Below, in pieces: positions 33,872 to 45,420 of a DNA stretch of 64,000 bases. Both the position numbers and the translations under genes were made by a program. The notes under the pieces were generated by a model. The model made no database searches. It had not been told where the DNA came from and saw only the letters and a program-made list of their open reading frames with translations. The first letter of the stretch is position 1. Every line of letters begins with the position of its first letter. This DNA is from Daucus carota subsp. sativus (taxonomy: Eukaryota > Streptophyta > Magnoliopsida > Apiales > Apiaceae): NCBI RefSeq assembly GCF_001625215.2, contig NC_030382.2, forward strand, positions 30,738,610 through 30,802,609. The letters run 5' to 3'.

Positions 33872-36800
33872 ATGGGTGTCAAATTGTCAAAACCTGGGCA
33901 AGGAACTGCTGCAAACACAAGTGTAGTCAAGATCCAACACCAAGTGATTAATTATCTCTCCAGAAGTTTCATACGCAACTTGGTATCTAAGAAACGAAGG
34001 CGAATGCTAGTTGATGGATACGATCTTGATATGACATATATTACTAACCGTGTATTGGCAATGTCATTTCCTGCAGAACGAATAAGAGCCATGTATCGTA
34101 ATCCTATGTGGCAGATCAAGTGTGTATTGGACATGAGGCATAAGGACCATTATAAGGTATACTTTGAAAAATAAAATACTACATCAATTTGTCTTGAATT
34201 GTTGTTCTTCTCTTGCTGACTTTCCTACTTAATACAGATTGTGGAATTCTCTTATGTAAATATTTTGCATTGAATAAATTGTAATGGTTTAAAGTTTTTT
34301 TTTCTTTTCTAAAAATATATGAAGCTCGATACATAGATGGGCTTGTATTCAAATACAGACTATCTTCTCAGCCTACAAACTCTACAAACAAAATAATGTG
34401 TTCACTGTAATTTTATAACTTCTTTTATCTATGAGTTACTAATGCTTTTTATATTCTAAGAATATATTTGTAAAAATCTTTTTTTCCTAATTATTATTGT
34501 TATGAAGTGACTACATATTAATTCTCTGAATTACAATAGTTGCTTGTAACCTAGGAAGGTCTATAGTGGAGTATGTCTGGTATGTTCGAATCAGAACTTA
34601 GTAGTATCCATAGGTTCTACATAGGTGTATTTTTATCCTGTATATTATCTCCTCCGCAATTAAATTTTCATCTTCAGTTTGTTACTCTCGATTGCTACAA
34701 AGCAAAGTTGTCTGTTGACTTGAAATTTATTTTGCTATGACATATTTCTGTATTCTAGTTTTATTTGTTTAATAATAAAATGTTGTGGCCTTGTAGGTCT
34801 TCAACTTATGTATAGAACAAGCTTATGATCCATCACATTTTCATGGTCGCATGGAAAGATTCCCATTTGATGACAACCATGTCCCATCTCTTCGTATGAT
34901 GAAAGAATTCTGTGAAAGTGTGGACTCATGGATTTCAAGCAATCCAAAAAATATTGTGGTTGTTCACTGCATGGTACAGTTGCAATCTTAGTAAAAAAAG
35001 CAAAATCTCATATTAGTGTCCAAAGGATAATGCTGGTTCATCTCTTGATTTCTTAGATTACATATTCATCAATTATATATTGTCCCGGATTGACAATTTC
35101 CTTTTTGTTAGAGGAGTGAGGAATTCTACATTTTGTCACTTTAGCACCTGTATGGTTTGGTAAGATAAAACAGTTTTAATATGAAAAATGTTATCCATAT
35201 TTACAGGCGGGCAAAGGCCGGACATGACTTATGGTATCGGCCTACCTAGTATACAGTGGCATGGCAGCAGAGGATGCACTTCAGTTGTATGCTGATAGGC
35301 GAACGACAGATGGTCACGGAGTAAGTCTCTCAACTGTGATGTATACCTATCATAACATGTAATTAGATAGCATCAAAATGCATACCATCATTCTTACCTC
35401 ATCTACAATCACTTGGATAATACGATGAAGCTTCTGTATATTCTTCATTACTAAAGAAGCTTCATTAGAGCAACTTTATGACTGTTGGTTCAAGAATAGA
35501 TTTCGCTTTAATATTTTTTCATTTTTTCAATAGTTCCCGTTCAATAACCCAATAAAGAATTTAAAATGAAGGTAAACTTTTATGTTAGAATTTCTAAATA
35601 AAATAAGACTTATCTGCATTTATGATATATAAACTAAATATGTACCAATATATTTTGTTCACTATAATCTAAATTACCATAGACTATTAGAGAAGGACTA
35701 CGCTATTACAAATTTTGTGGTTTAATTTGTCTTACATCTTAACCAAGGATTAAGGGCATTCATCTTTGAAAGATATATTTGTTGATAACGTTAACAAGTA
35801 TACATGATATGAGTTGGTTAAACAGGTTTCCATACCAAGTCAACGTCGCTATGTGGGCTATTGGGAGAAACTACTTTCTGTTCCTAAGGGAATTAGTCGT
35901 AGTCCTTTAAATGTTCATTTACCTGAGCCATGTAATAGAGAGGTGCGGCGTATACGCATTTATGATGCAGTTAACATTAAATCGGTGTTCTTTGTGGTCT
36001 CTCAACTAGAAGAGGTAAGGCTTTTATACTTGCACATTCAAAGTTATGATAAAATGAAAAGATTAGAAATTGCTTCACTAGCAGATGACATTTTCTCTAC
36101 TAATTTATCTTGGACTGCTTAGAGGTACATAACTAGTGTATGCTAAGAGGGCGATAATTTCAGGTTCCAGGCCTCATTCGAATATGTATAAACGTGTGAA
36201 ATTCGTGCTTCGATACTTTAAGAAATTCGATTAAAAATCTATAAAAACTGAAAGGAATAAATTGGTGATAAATGAATCATTTCGTGTTTGAGTATCAAAT
36301 ATTGTCACCCCCCAAGTCATGTCACAACAATATTGAGGCAACTTGTGCAACATTAATTTGACCTATAAATAATATTTTGAGTTATTCGGATCCCATTACT
36401 GTACATGCTTTTGCTTACTCTTCAAATAATAGGTTCCTGATCAGAGGTATCAGCCACCAGCAGAAGTTTCAAAGAACTGTTGTAGACCAATTAGGGATGC
36501 TTGGCAGACTACAGTCTGCGACCGATATTATTACTCCATCACTGAAAGTAATGACTCAGGGAAACAACCACATTTGAAGGAGTCTCGTTTGGTCGTACAA
36601 ATGGACACAGAGATACCTGTCATCTACCAGAAAACATGTCTTGAGTATCATTACAAAACGCCAGTAAAAGTAAGGTTTAGTCGTTTAGTCCAACAATCCT
36701 TGTTAATGGACGTGATTTTTCATCATCACTTCTCTCTTTTCTATACATACTTGTAAATATAATAATATGTAATGGCTGCAATGACAACGAAGCATACAGG

Positions 36801-37202
36801 TTGATTTCTGAGATTTATACATCAAGAACTAATATAATTTATATGAACAGGTAAGTGGAGATGTTCGTGTAGCATTCTATGAAAAAATGATTGGAGGGCG
36901 TCTCTTTTATCTTTGCTTCAATACTACATTCATCAGTAACAACTTGCTACAGGTATAACTTGCATTGCATGTTTTCACATTCACGCCCTACAACAACAAT
37001 AATATGTTTAAAAAGTTGTAGCTAAACTTGAAAAGAATATGTTATTAGCATTAAGCCTTTGGAAACTCTGCAGTTTACAGAGCATGATTTGGATAAAGTT
37101 GGGAAAAGGGGGAGGTCCATAAGTGGTTCTGCCTTCTGCGTGGAGTTGTTGTTTGGTCCACGTAATGCCATTGGAGTGCTTCCAGCTCTTGGAGATGCTT
37201 AA
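33872..37202 (+). CDS. PTEN1: PTEN1-like phosphatase with an in-frame TGA in the catalytic P-loop
   Basis: Seven exons: 33872-34156, 34797-34973, 35207-35320, 35826-36014, 36433-36669, 36851-36952, 37074-37202; all phase 0, 410 codons before the terminal stop, close to the length of Arabidopsis PTEN1. PTEN dephosphorylates 3-phosphoinositides. The N-terminal 'GYDLDMTYIT' and 'FPAERIRAMYRNPMWQIK' and exon 2 'FPFDDNHVPSL' are the PTEN phosphatase domain; exons 5-7 ('VVQMDTEIPV', 'VSGDVRVAFYEKMIGGRLFY', 'SAFCVELLFGPRN') form the C2 domain. The catalytic loop is split by intron 2: 'HCM' ends exon 2 and 'AGKGRT' opens exon 3. Codon 161 (35225-35227) is TGA where the family has Gly (GGA), which would cut the protein just after the catalytic Cys-Arg loop. 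Everything else is in frame with good splice sites. It is a very young pseudogene, a heterozygous or null allele, or a sequence error. Confidence 0.88.
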
Positions 37203-37282
37203 ATTCTTAATTTGTACAAACAGTTGAATTACAAATCTAATTTCAAATCCTTGAGCATATAAGTCCTCTTCCGTTTATTTTT

Positions 37283-37523
37283 GGGACCGTTTGGATAAAC
37301 TTAAAAAAGTGTCTTTTTTTTAAAATAAAAAAGTGTAATAAAAGTGATAAGTAAGTCGAGACTTTTAAGTGAAAGTGTTTGAAAAAAAAGTAGAAGTCCT
37401 GAAATAAAAGATAAATTCTCAACTTCTTATAAGTTCTTATGATTTTTTCCACAAACATGGAAAAAAAAAGGAGAAGCCGATTTCTTAGAAAAGAAGACGG
37501 AAGCAGGGGCAGCCAAACATCCA
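37283..37523. mobile_element. MITE-like fold-back element
   Basis: Begins gggaccgtttggataaactt and ends cagccaaacatcc; arms pair as 'aaaaaagtg...aagtagaagt' against 'cttctt..cttt'. A related element is at 55727-55943 (gcggccgtttgagcaagctt ... ttaaccaaacagg). Boundaries approximate. Confidence 0.5.
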
Positions 37524-38975
37524 TTAAGTCTCGTGCATAGTATAATTGATTTTACTATATAAAAGAACTTGACACTGATGTTGAGTTCTCTTGTCAACAA
37601 CTCAAGGTCTCAATATCAGTTTTTGATATATTTCTTGAATTGTTGATATGTGATAACCCTAACCCATCTGCACCCTACTTCGAATTTTTTCAACATCACA
37701 AACTTTATTTTTTTTCTTTATTTACCAATCTATCAGGACATGATTTTTGATGATCTTCTTCTAGTAGACATTCTTATTGTAGCTATTTTATTGGCGGAGA
37801 AATAGAAACTCTAGTAATATAAATTACAAATTAATACAGATTTTATCACAACTTAATCTAGTTGATAAATGTATAGACATACATAAAGTCTACGGTTGTC
37901 AAGATGACAGTCTCGTTATTCCTCTTTCAAACACATGGTTAATAGGATGTGAGCGGGTATGTAACTTTTCGAAGTGTTTTATAATTGATGGTATTATTGA
38001 ATATCATTTATATGAAACCTTATAAAAAAATAAAACGAAGTTAGTTAGATGCAGAACTTTTATAATCACAAGTTGAATAACCAATATTTATATAAATCTT
38101 GTATATTTTATAAAAATTATTAAAATAAAATAATATTAGTAAATGACGAATTTTCTAAATTTTTATGAATTCTTAAAATCAAATTTAGGGGTGTATTCCA
38201 CTGAAATTTTAATGGATTATATATGAGCTATAAATTTTAATGGATTGTATATGATTTTAATTTTATGCGGATTCTATATAAAATATTACAAAACTGATGT
38301 ATAGTCTTTAGGATTTATTTATAATACTTCAAAATTCAATAGATCATGGTGGGATTTCAAAAAATATAAAATACACTAAACATGCCCGTAAAATTATACT
38401 CATTTTATAAAATCCAAAAAAATCCACCAGCATTTCAATATCATCACATTTCAATGGATTTTAAATAATCTCAATTAAATATTATTAAATTTTTAATCAT
38501 AATTTACAATCCTAGAAGGATGTATTCAACCGGGATTCTAATGGGTTTCATATAATTTATGGATTTTAATGAATTGTATCTGATTTTGATTTTATACGGA
38601 TTTTAGATAAAATATCACATAGTTGACGAGAGGCTTTAAGATTTTTTTTTTCCAAATTTCATTTTCATATTAAAAATAGTTAAAGAAAACAATTTCTCTA
38701 AAAAAAAAGAAGAAGTTAAAGAAAACAATAGATTTTGAATTAGAAATTTATTGAAATTTAAAATTTTGAACTTTATAAATAATAGTTGAATCAAAAAAAA
38801 TAAAAAATTAAATGTATGGCTTGTAATATTTATTTGAGTATTGGTGTCATTATCAAATATCGTCTATATTTGATTATTGATATTTTATTATTTATAATTC
38901 TTTTCTTCATACTTTTTTTTGACGCATACACAAGTTTTTATTTTAATTTTATTTTGACAGGACCCAATTCTACCT

Positions 38976-39013
38976 GAGCTTGAGCCGGGCTTGAGCCGGG
39001 CTTGAGCCGGGCT
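38976..39013 (+). repeat. Short tandem repeat, unit gggcttgagccg
   Basis: Three to four copies of a 12-bp unit that is itself nearly palindromic, directly before the AACCG-rich repeat. Confidence 0.85.
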
Positions 39014-39014
39014 G

Positions 39015-39476
39015 CATAGGGGTGAGAAAAAAAAATCGGAAAAACCAAAAAAAACCGTAATCGACAAAAACCTAAAAAAATCGTAACGGAACCGAACCGA
39101 TATAACGGTTTGGTAACGGTTACGTTTTTACCCCTAAAACCGAACCGAAAAACCGAACTGTTTATATAATATATAATAAAAATATAACATTTATTATATA
39201 TTATTATATATAACATATTAAATATATATGCAATATATTAATTATATATTTTAGTAAGAGAAATTGATATAATAAGTATATAAATATTTTTCTAAAATTA
39301 ATAAAAGTATTAAACATGTATAGTAGTTTCTAATCATATAAAAATCGAAAAAAAATCGAAACCGATCAACAGTTAACTGAACTGGAAAAAACCGTTTGAA
39401 ACGGTTCGGTTACGATTTCCACCTAAAAACTGAACTGAACCGAACCGAAATACGGTTTGTTAATGGTTTTAGGTAG
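39015..39476. mobile_element. AACCGAACC-rich palindromic repeat (hAT MITE-like)
   Basis: Begins cataggggtgag and ends ggttttaggtagaaatgg. Both arms are dense in aaccgaaccg / cggttcggtt motifs with an AT-rich centre, as in the better-defined hAT MITE at 9210. Clear target duplications were not found. Confidence 0.5.
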
Positions 39477-39754
39477 AAATGGAGCCCAACCCGTGCAAAC
39501 CAGTACGGGCTGCTATGTTCTACACCGAATACACAGACCACATGTATCTATCATGTATATATAGCTGCTGCAAGTACTTGTCGCCAGCTACTAGTAGCCC
39601 ACCAAACCCAATTTGCCAAACCAACCAACTAATTATACAAGTAGTACTATCTTTGTTTGTTTTGAACGTACAAAGTACAAACCCAACCAACCAAACTTTG
39701 TTAGTACTAAATTTCTTCTTCTTGTCATAAACCCTTTCTCTGTCCTTAACAAGA

Positions 39755-42700
39755 ATGGAGGCAAAGCTATTGAGAGTTGCTCCCATTTTCCCCACTTGTT
39801 TGTCAAAACCCAATTCAAATTACCCTCGCCTGCACCAACAAAATTACACCTTTCAGTCCCTCAATTTTTCACATTTCAAGAAACCCCTTCAGCCTGTTCA
39901 AGCATCTGCTGCTTCCATTGGGTACTTAGTCATATAATTTTTTATTTTTTTTGCTTTATACACATCATAAGTCTTTTCCACCAGATATATATTATTGCTG
40001 CTTTCTCAATGCCTGTTTGATATTTGTTGCCATACATGTTTGTGTGTTTGTGTTGTTATGCTTATGGTCGGATTTTTCTTGTTAAAGATTAGATTTTGAC
40101 TATGAGTTTGCAAGATGATTGAAAGTTTAAGTTGTTAATATGATTCTTTAAATTATCATTATAATTTGTTATATTTGAAATTGATCAAGTAAAGACTAAA
40201 TGTGAAAGGATGATTCTTGCATCGCATTGAGATTTCTCGCTTAATTTTATCACTTGTGTAATATCACATCGCTAAATGAACCTATTGCCCAATGAGAATT
40301 TGAATTACTGTTGTAAAGACAGAGTTAGAGAAGAATTTCGTCTGACCACTAACCTGAGACTTGAAGTCGCTGTAAAAGGGAAGTGATTTTGAGTTTGGTG
40401 CACAGATATAAGTGTTCGTTAACTATAAAGCTGTGTTCATTTGGATGGAATGGATTGGGGGAGAATGGGATGAAAATTTTATAGAATTTTTATGGAGAAA
40501 GAAGATAGTATGAGATAATAGTGACTACATATGAATGAGTTTAAATTTCTTGTGATAAAGATTGTAATGAAACATGATGTAGAAATGGAATGAGCATTCC
40601 TTCCAAAACATGAGGGTTATAATTCTAGTTAAAATAATAGCAATGGAATGATTGAAGGAAGGAAAATTATAGACATTTTCTGTGACCAACACCATATTTG
40701 AGTACAAAATTCTTTCCATTTTCCCCCAGTCCATTCCATTCAAGTAAACACAACCTAAATTTATAAAATTGTGAAATTTTAGAACCAGAGATGATATTTT
40801 TTCTGTCTCATTTAAATGAGCATAGAAAATCTTTTTTGTTGTAAAAATTCATAATATTATTTAAAATGGTTGCACAAAAGTTCATATCCCAAGTATGTAC
40901 ACAATTTTAATGTATATGTAATATATTAATATTAATAAATCATCAGTTCATGCAATGAAAAACTTTAGTGCCATTCTTTCAAGACATATGATTATACCTT
41001 TTCATATACTCTGTTGTTGTTCCTTGGGTATATGGATTTATTTAAATTTTAAATCTTCTGTAGTTGGCTTTAAAAATTACAACATATGTTCCAAAATTAT
41101 TTCTTTGCTTGTAGAGTGGATGCTAAGAAAAGGATTGATGGGAGCAAGTGCTATACTTTAGATGGGATACGAAGTTCATTGATACGTCAAGAGGATAGCG
41201 TTATATTTAGCCTTGTGGAGAGAGCACAATATTGTTACAATTCGGACACATATGATCCAAATGCCTTTTCGGAGGATGGATGCCAAGGATCTTTGGTTGA
41301 GTTTATGCTCAGAGAAACTGAAAAGCTTCATGCTCAGGTACTTTTATGCAAATGAAAATGTCAAAACATATTTAGTAAGAACGGAGAACGGATCTGGAAA
41401 TAACTTGTTGACTTGTGACCTAGGCCGGAAGATACAAGAGTCCTGATGAGCATCCTTTTTTCGCAGAGCACTTGCCCGAACCGATATTGCCGCCTTTGCA
41501 GTATCCGCAGGTAGGATCTCATCTCTGGTGATAACAGAATTATACAACTAATTAAATTACATCCTTGTTTACTATTGAAGCACTTTTGAATCATCAGTTT
41601 ACTGTACCTACTCGTTTTGTTTACTTGTAGTTAAGAAGCTTTAGTTACTAATTTTCCTTGTTCCTACTGTACCATTTTTGTATCCTGAATACTACATTCT
41701 TAGGAGTATAATCTGATAATTTTTCTGTAGTTTCATGAATACCATTTATTGTGTGCACGGTTATTTCAACCAAGTCCATCTGCATGAACGTTTATAATGT
41801 TTGATTCTGCTACAATGTAAAAAACTTCCTTGCTGAAATTTTTTGTTTAATCTGCCACTTTCCTTGTAAGTATGAATTTTGAGACATGTATTTGAATATT
41901 TTGTGAATATAGATTTAACTACAGCTATATTCCGTGCCATAATTGAACTTAAAATTCACATATGCGGTATATTACCTCCACCCTGCAACGATAAAGGGTA
42001 TTGAATACTTGGTGTATGGGAACTTCAATTAATAAAACGGGGTGAAAGGATTAAGAGGGTGTTTGTTTCCCTGTTCTATAGTAAATTAAGCACTTTAGAA
42101 AAAACAAGTACCTATATATATGATACTTCCTCACCTATGCAAATTCTTAATTTTTCGAAAAATGCCACGCTATATGTTTCTGGAATTAAGTTTAAGTCAT
42201 TTTTTTTAATCGTGGCTTACTGCTGAAATACGTGTTCAAATGAAATTCATAATTACATCCTTCCAAGCATAATCTGATATGTTTCTGTTATGCATGTAGG
42301 TTCTGCATCCTGTTAGTGAATCAATTAATATCAACAGTAAAATATGGGATATGTATTTTAAGAAGCTTGTGCCAAGATTGGTCAAGGAAGGCAATGATGG
42401 AAATTGTGGATCAACTGCAGTGTGTGACACAATATGCTTGCAGGTACCTATTTTCCTATTGTGCTATTCTTCTTATTATTTTTGTATCTGTTACGCTTTC
42501 TTTATTGAACTTTTTTATAACTAGTTTTAGACCCCTGCAATGCATGAGATTATTTTTATTTATTTGTTAGTTGTATATAAAATTTATGTTTGCTACCTTT
42601 TGAGTTTAGTTTAGTTTAAAATATCATATATTTTACTTTATTTTAATTTTTACATATAACTTTAGTTATTACATATTATTTATAGGATTTATATATATAC

Positions 42701-43670
42701 ATATTATATAATTATATTCTTTTCATAGAATTTTAGGCCCAAATATTAGCTGTTATATATTATATTTAAACATATATTATTTTGATTAGTTATACACTTA
42801 TTATATTTAAAATAAATATAGTTATATTTTTTTGCTATTAGTTAGTTTTGTGAGATATGATTTCTTTTATCTTAGTTTATTTTAATATATAGCTATATTA
42901 TTTTCATATAATTACTCCAAACTTTGCTATTATATATTATATTTTAACTGAAATTATTAGTTAGTTTTGTGAGGTATGATTTCTTTGATTTTAGTTTATT
43001 TTAATATATAATTATATTTTTTTTTCATATAATTAATCCAAATCTTAGCTATTATATATTATAGGGATCTTTTTAAAAATACCCATCTGTAATTTTTTTT
43101 TTTAAAATTACTACCATCTTTTTCATTGTTTTTAAAAATACCTTTTCATAAATTGTTTTTTTCAAAAATACGATTTGCAACTTTTGAAACTTGATTTGCA
43201 ACCTTGGGCGGCGCAGCCGTAAAAGTTGCAAATGAGTTTGCAAAAGTTGCAAATGAGGTTGCAAAAGTTGATGAGTTTGCAAAAGTTGCAAATGAGGTTG
43301 CAAAAGTTGCAAATGAGGTTGCAAATGAAGTTGCAACTGCAGTTGCAATTTTGCAACTGCAGTTGCAACCTCAGTTGCAACTAAATGCAACTGAAAACTA
43401 TATATAGTTGTAAATGAGGTTGCAAAAGTTGCAAATGAGGTTGCAACTGCAGTTGCAACTTTTGCAACTTCATTTGCAACCTCAGTTGCAACTAAATGCA
43501 ACTGAAAACTGTAAGTAACAACAGATGTATGGTGTGCCCCTGGCGGGGCCATTAGATTACAATAGAATCAACTGAATGCAATCATATGCAACTGAATACA
43601 ACCATATGCGACCATATATGCAATTACAAATCCTGATTTCAAGTTCCAGTTTTCAAATGTCATTTTCGGA

Positions 43671-43711
<41 letters not shown>

Positions 43712-45334
43712 TCAACATTCAAGAGAGGGACTCCTTATATGGAGTTACATAGCGCGCCACTATAAATCATCAATTTTATTATAAATTCTGTTATAGAATA
43801 CATATAAAACATGGTTTTAATATAAAATACTATAAAATAAATCTATTTTAAGTAATTTAACACTTAAAATTTGATTAAAAAAAGTATATTTTCGAAACCG
43901 ATTCTACAACAGAATAATTCTGGATGATTATTATTCTGTTATAGAATCATGTTGAGATATTGCATAATTTAGATGATCTTTGGAATAAAAAAATTGTATA
44001 ACTTCGTTTTCGGTTTAATAATCAAAATTTGCAATTATATTTCATAAAAAATATAATAGAATATATATTATGTATATATTTATAATGGTGTGCTACGTAA
44101 CTCCATATAAGAGGGTATGCTATGGAGTGCTACCCTATATATATATATATATATAGGCAAGTGCTCAAATGAGAACCCAAACTAATGTGAGATATGAGAT
44201 CTAATCTCAACCACACATTTTTATCCCTGAATTAAATCACATCCACACATTTAAATCTCTATTTTATAATTCATATCTTTCATTCACACCACCAACCACC
44301 CACTCCCACCAACAGTCCCCCCCCGCTAGCAGTCCGCCGGCCACCGCCGTTACACATCAGATCTGCTACCCTCCTCTCTCTCTGATCTCCAGCCCCAGCC
44401 ATGTCGACCTCCTCTACCTGTCGAACCACCAGTTGCACCCACCACCACCACGGCAAGGTCAGCCCACCGCCTCCATCAGATCTGAACACCGCCGCTCTCT
44501 CTCTCTCCTCCAGCCCCGCTCTCTCTCCCGTCGTCCATGTCTCCACTCCCCTTCCCGACTTCTTCCTTTCCCTCCAACACCGCCAATCGCGCTATCGACT
44601 CCGTTCCATCCCCGCTAGGAGCCGCCCATTCTCCAAATCAAGTGATTCGGCGATTAAGCCGGATTTATTATACTGAAGAAGAAAATGTGGTGATTTTTCC
44701 ACTTTTGATTGGTTTGTGTTAATTTTAAGGTAATTTTTGGGGTGTTGTCGATGATTTTTTTAGACAGTGGATGGTCTTTCGATGGTGGTGACAGTGGTTG
44801 GATTTGATAGGTAGAGGTAGTGACAAGGTCCGGTGATTTTGCGTTTGCAGGCCATGATTTTTCATTTTCTAGTTGTGATTTTTTATTTGACAGTGACAAT
44901 GTAATTGTATGTGATTAAATTTGGTGATTTTCATTTTTTGGTGTTGTTTTTTATTTTGCCGATGGTGATTTTGTTTTGTAGTTAGTGGTTTTCTGGGTTT
45001 CGGGGTGGTGATGGTGGCTTGTAGAAGGTGGTGGTGTGGTGATTTTAATTTTCTGGTGTTGATCTTTGATTTTCAAGTGGTGATTTTTGATTTTCTGGTG
45101 GTGATTTTATATTTTCCGGTGGTGATTTTATGTTTGCCGATGGTGATTTTCTGGTGGTCGCCGGAGGTGGTGGTGGTGGTCAGTGGTGGCCGAAGGTGAT
45201 AGGTAGTTGAATTAGAAGATGATGAAATATTAAAATATTAAATGAATGATGAGAGATGAATATAATTTATTTAAATGAGTGGCTGAGATTAGATCTCATA
45301 TCTCACCATAATATTGGTTCTCCTTGGAGCATGA

Positions 45335-45420
<86 letters not shown>

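Larger units (their letters stand above)
37203..39754. other. Intergenic, repeat-rich
   Basis: Contains a fold-back element (37283-37523), two copies of 'gtattc.a.(t/c)gggatttaatgg'-type text (about 38188-38260 and 38520-38590), the tandem repeat at 38976 and the AACCG-rich repeat at 39015. No gene seen. Confidence 0.45.

Noticed and set aside
35225..35227. TGA in PTEN as a selenocysteine codon
   Set aside because: Land plants lack the selenocysteine insertion machinery, and the replaced residue in the family is Gly, not Cys.
39520..40020. Several overlapping ORFs around the chorismate mutase start
   Set aside because: Only the frame from 39755 joins in phase to conserved exon 2 and gives a plausible transit peptide.
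43073..43552. 159-codon minus ORF
   Set aside because: It is a low-complexity translation of the GTTGCA repeat array (runs of Leu/Gln/His/Ala) inside a transposon.
44280..44676. Overlapping Pro/Ser- and Gly-rich ORFs on both strands
   Set aside because: GC-rich low-complexity interior of a non-autonomous element with clear inverted ends.
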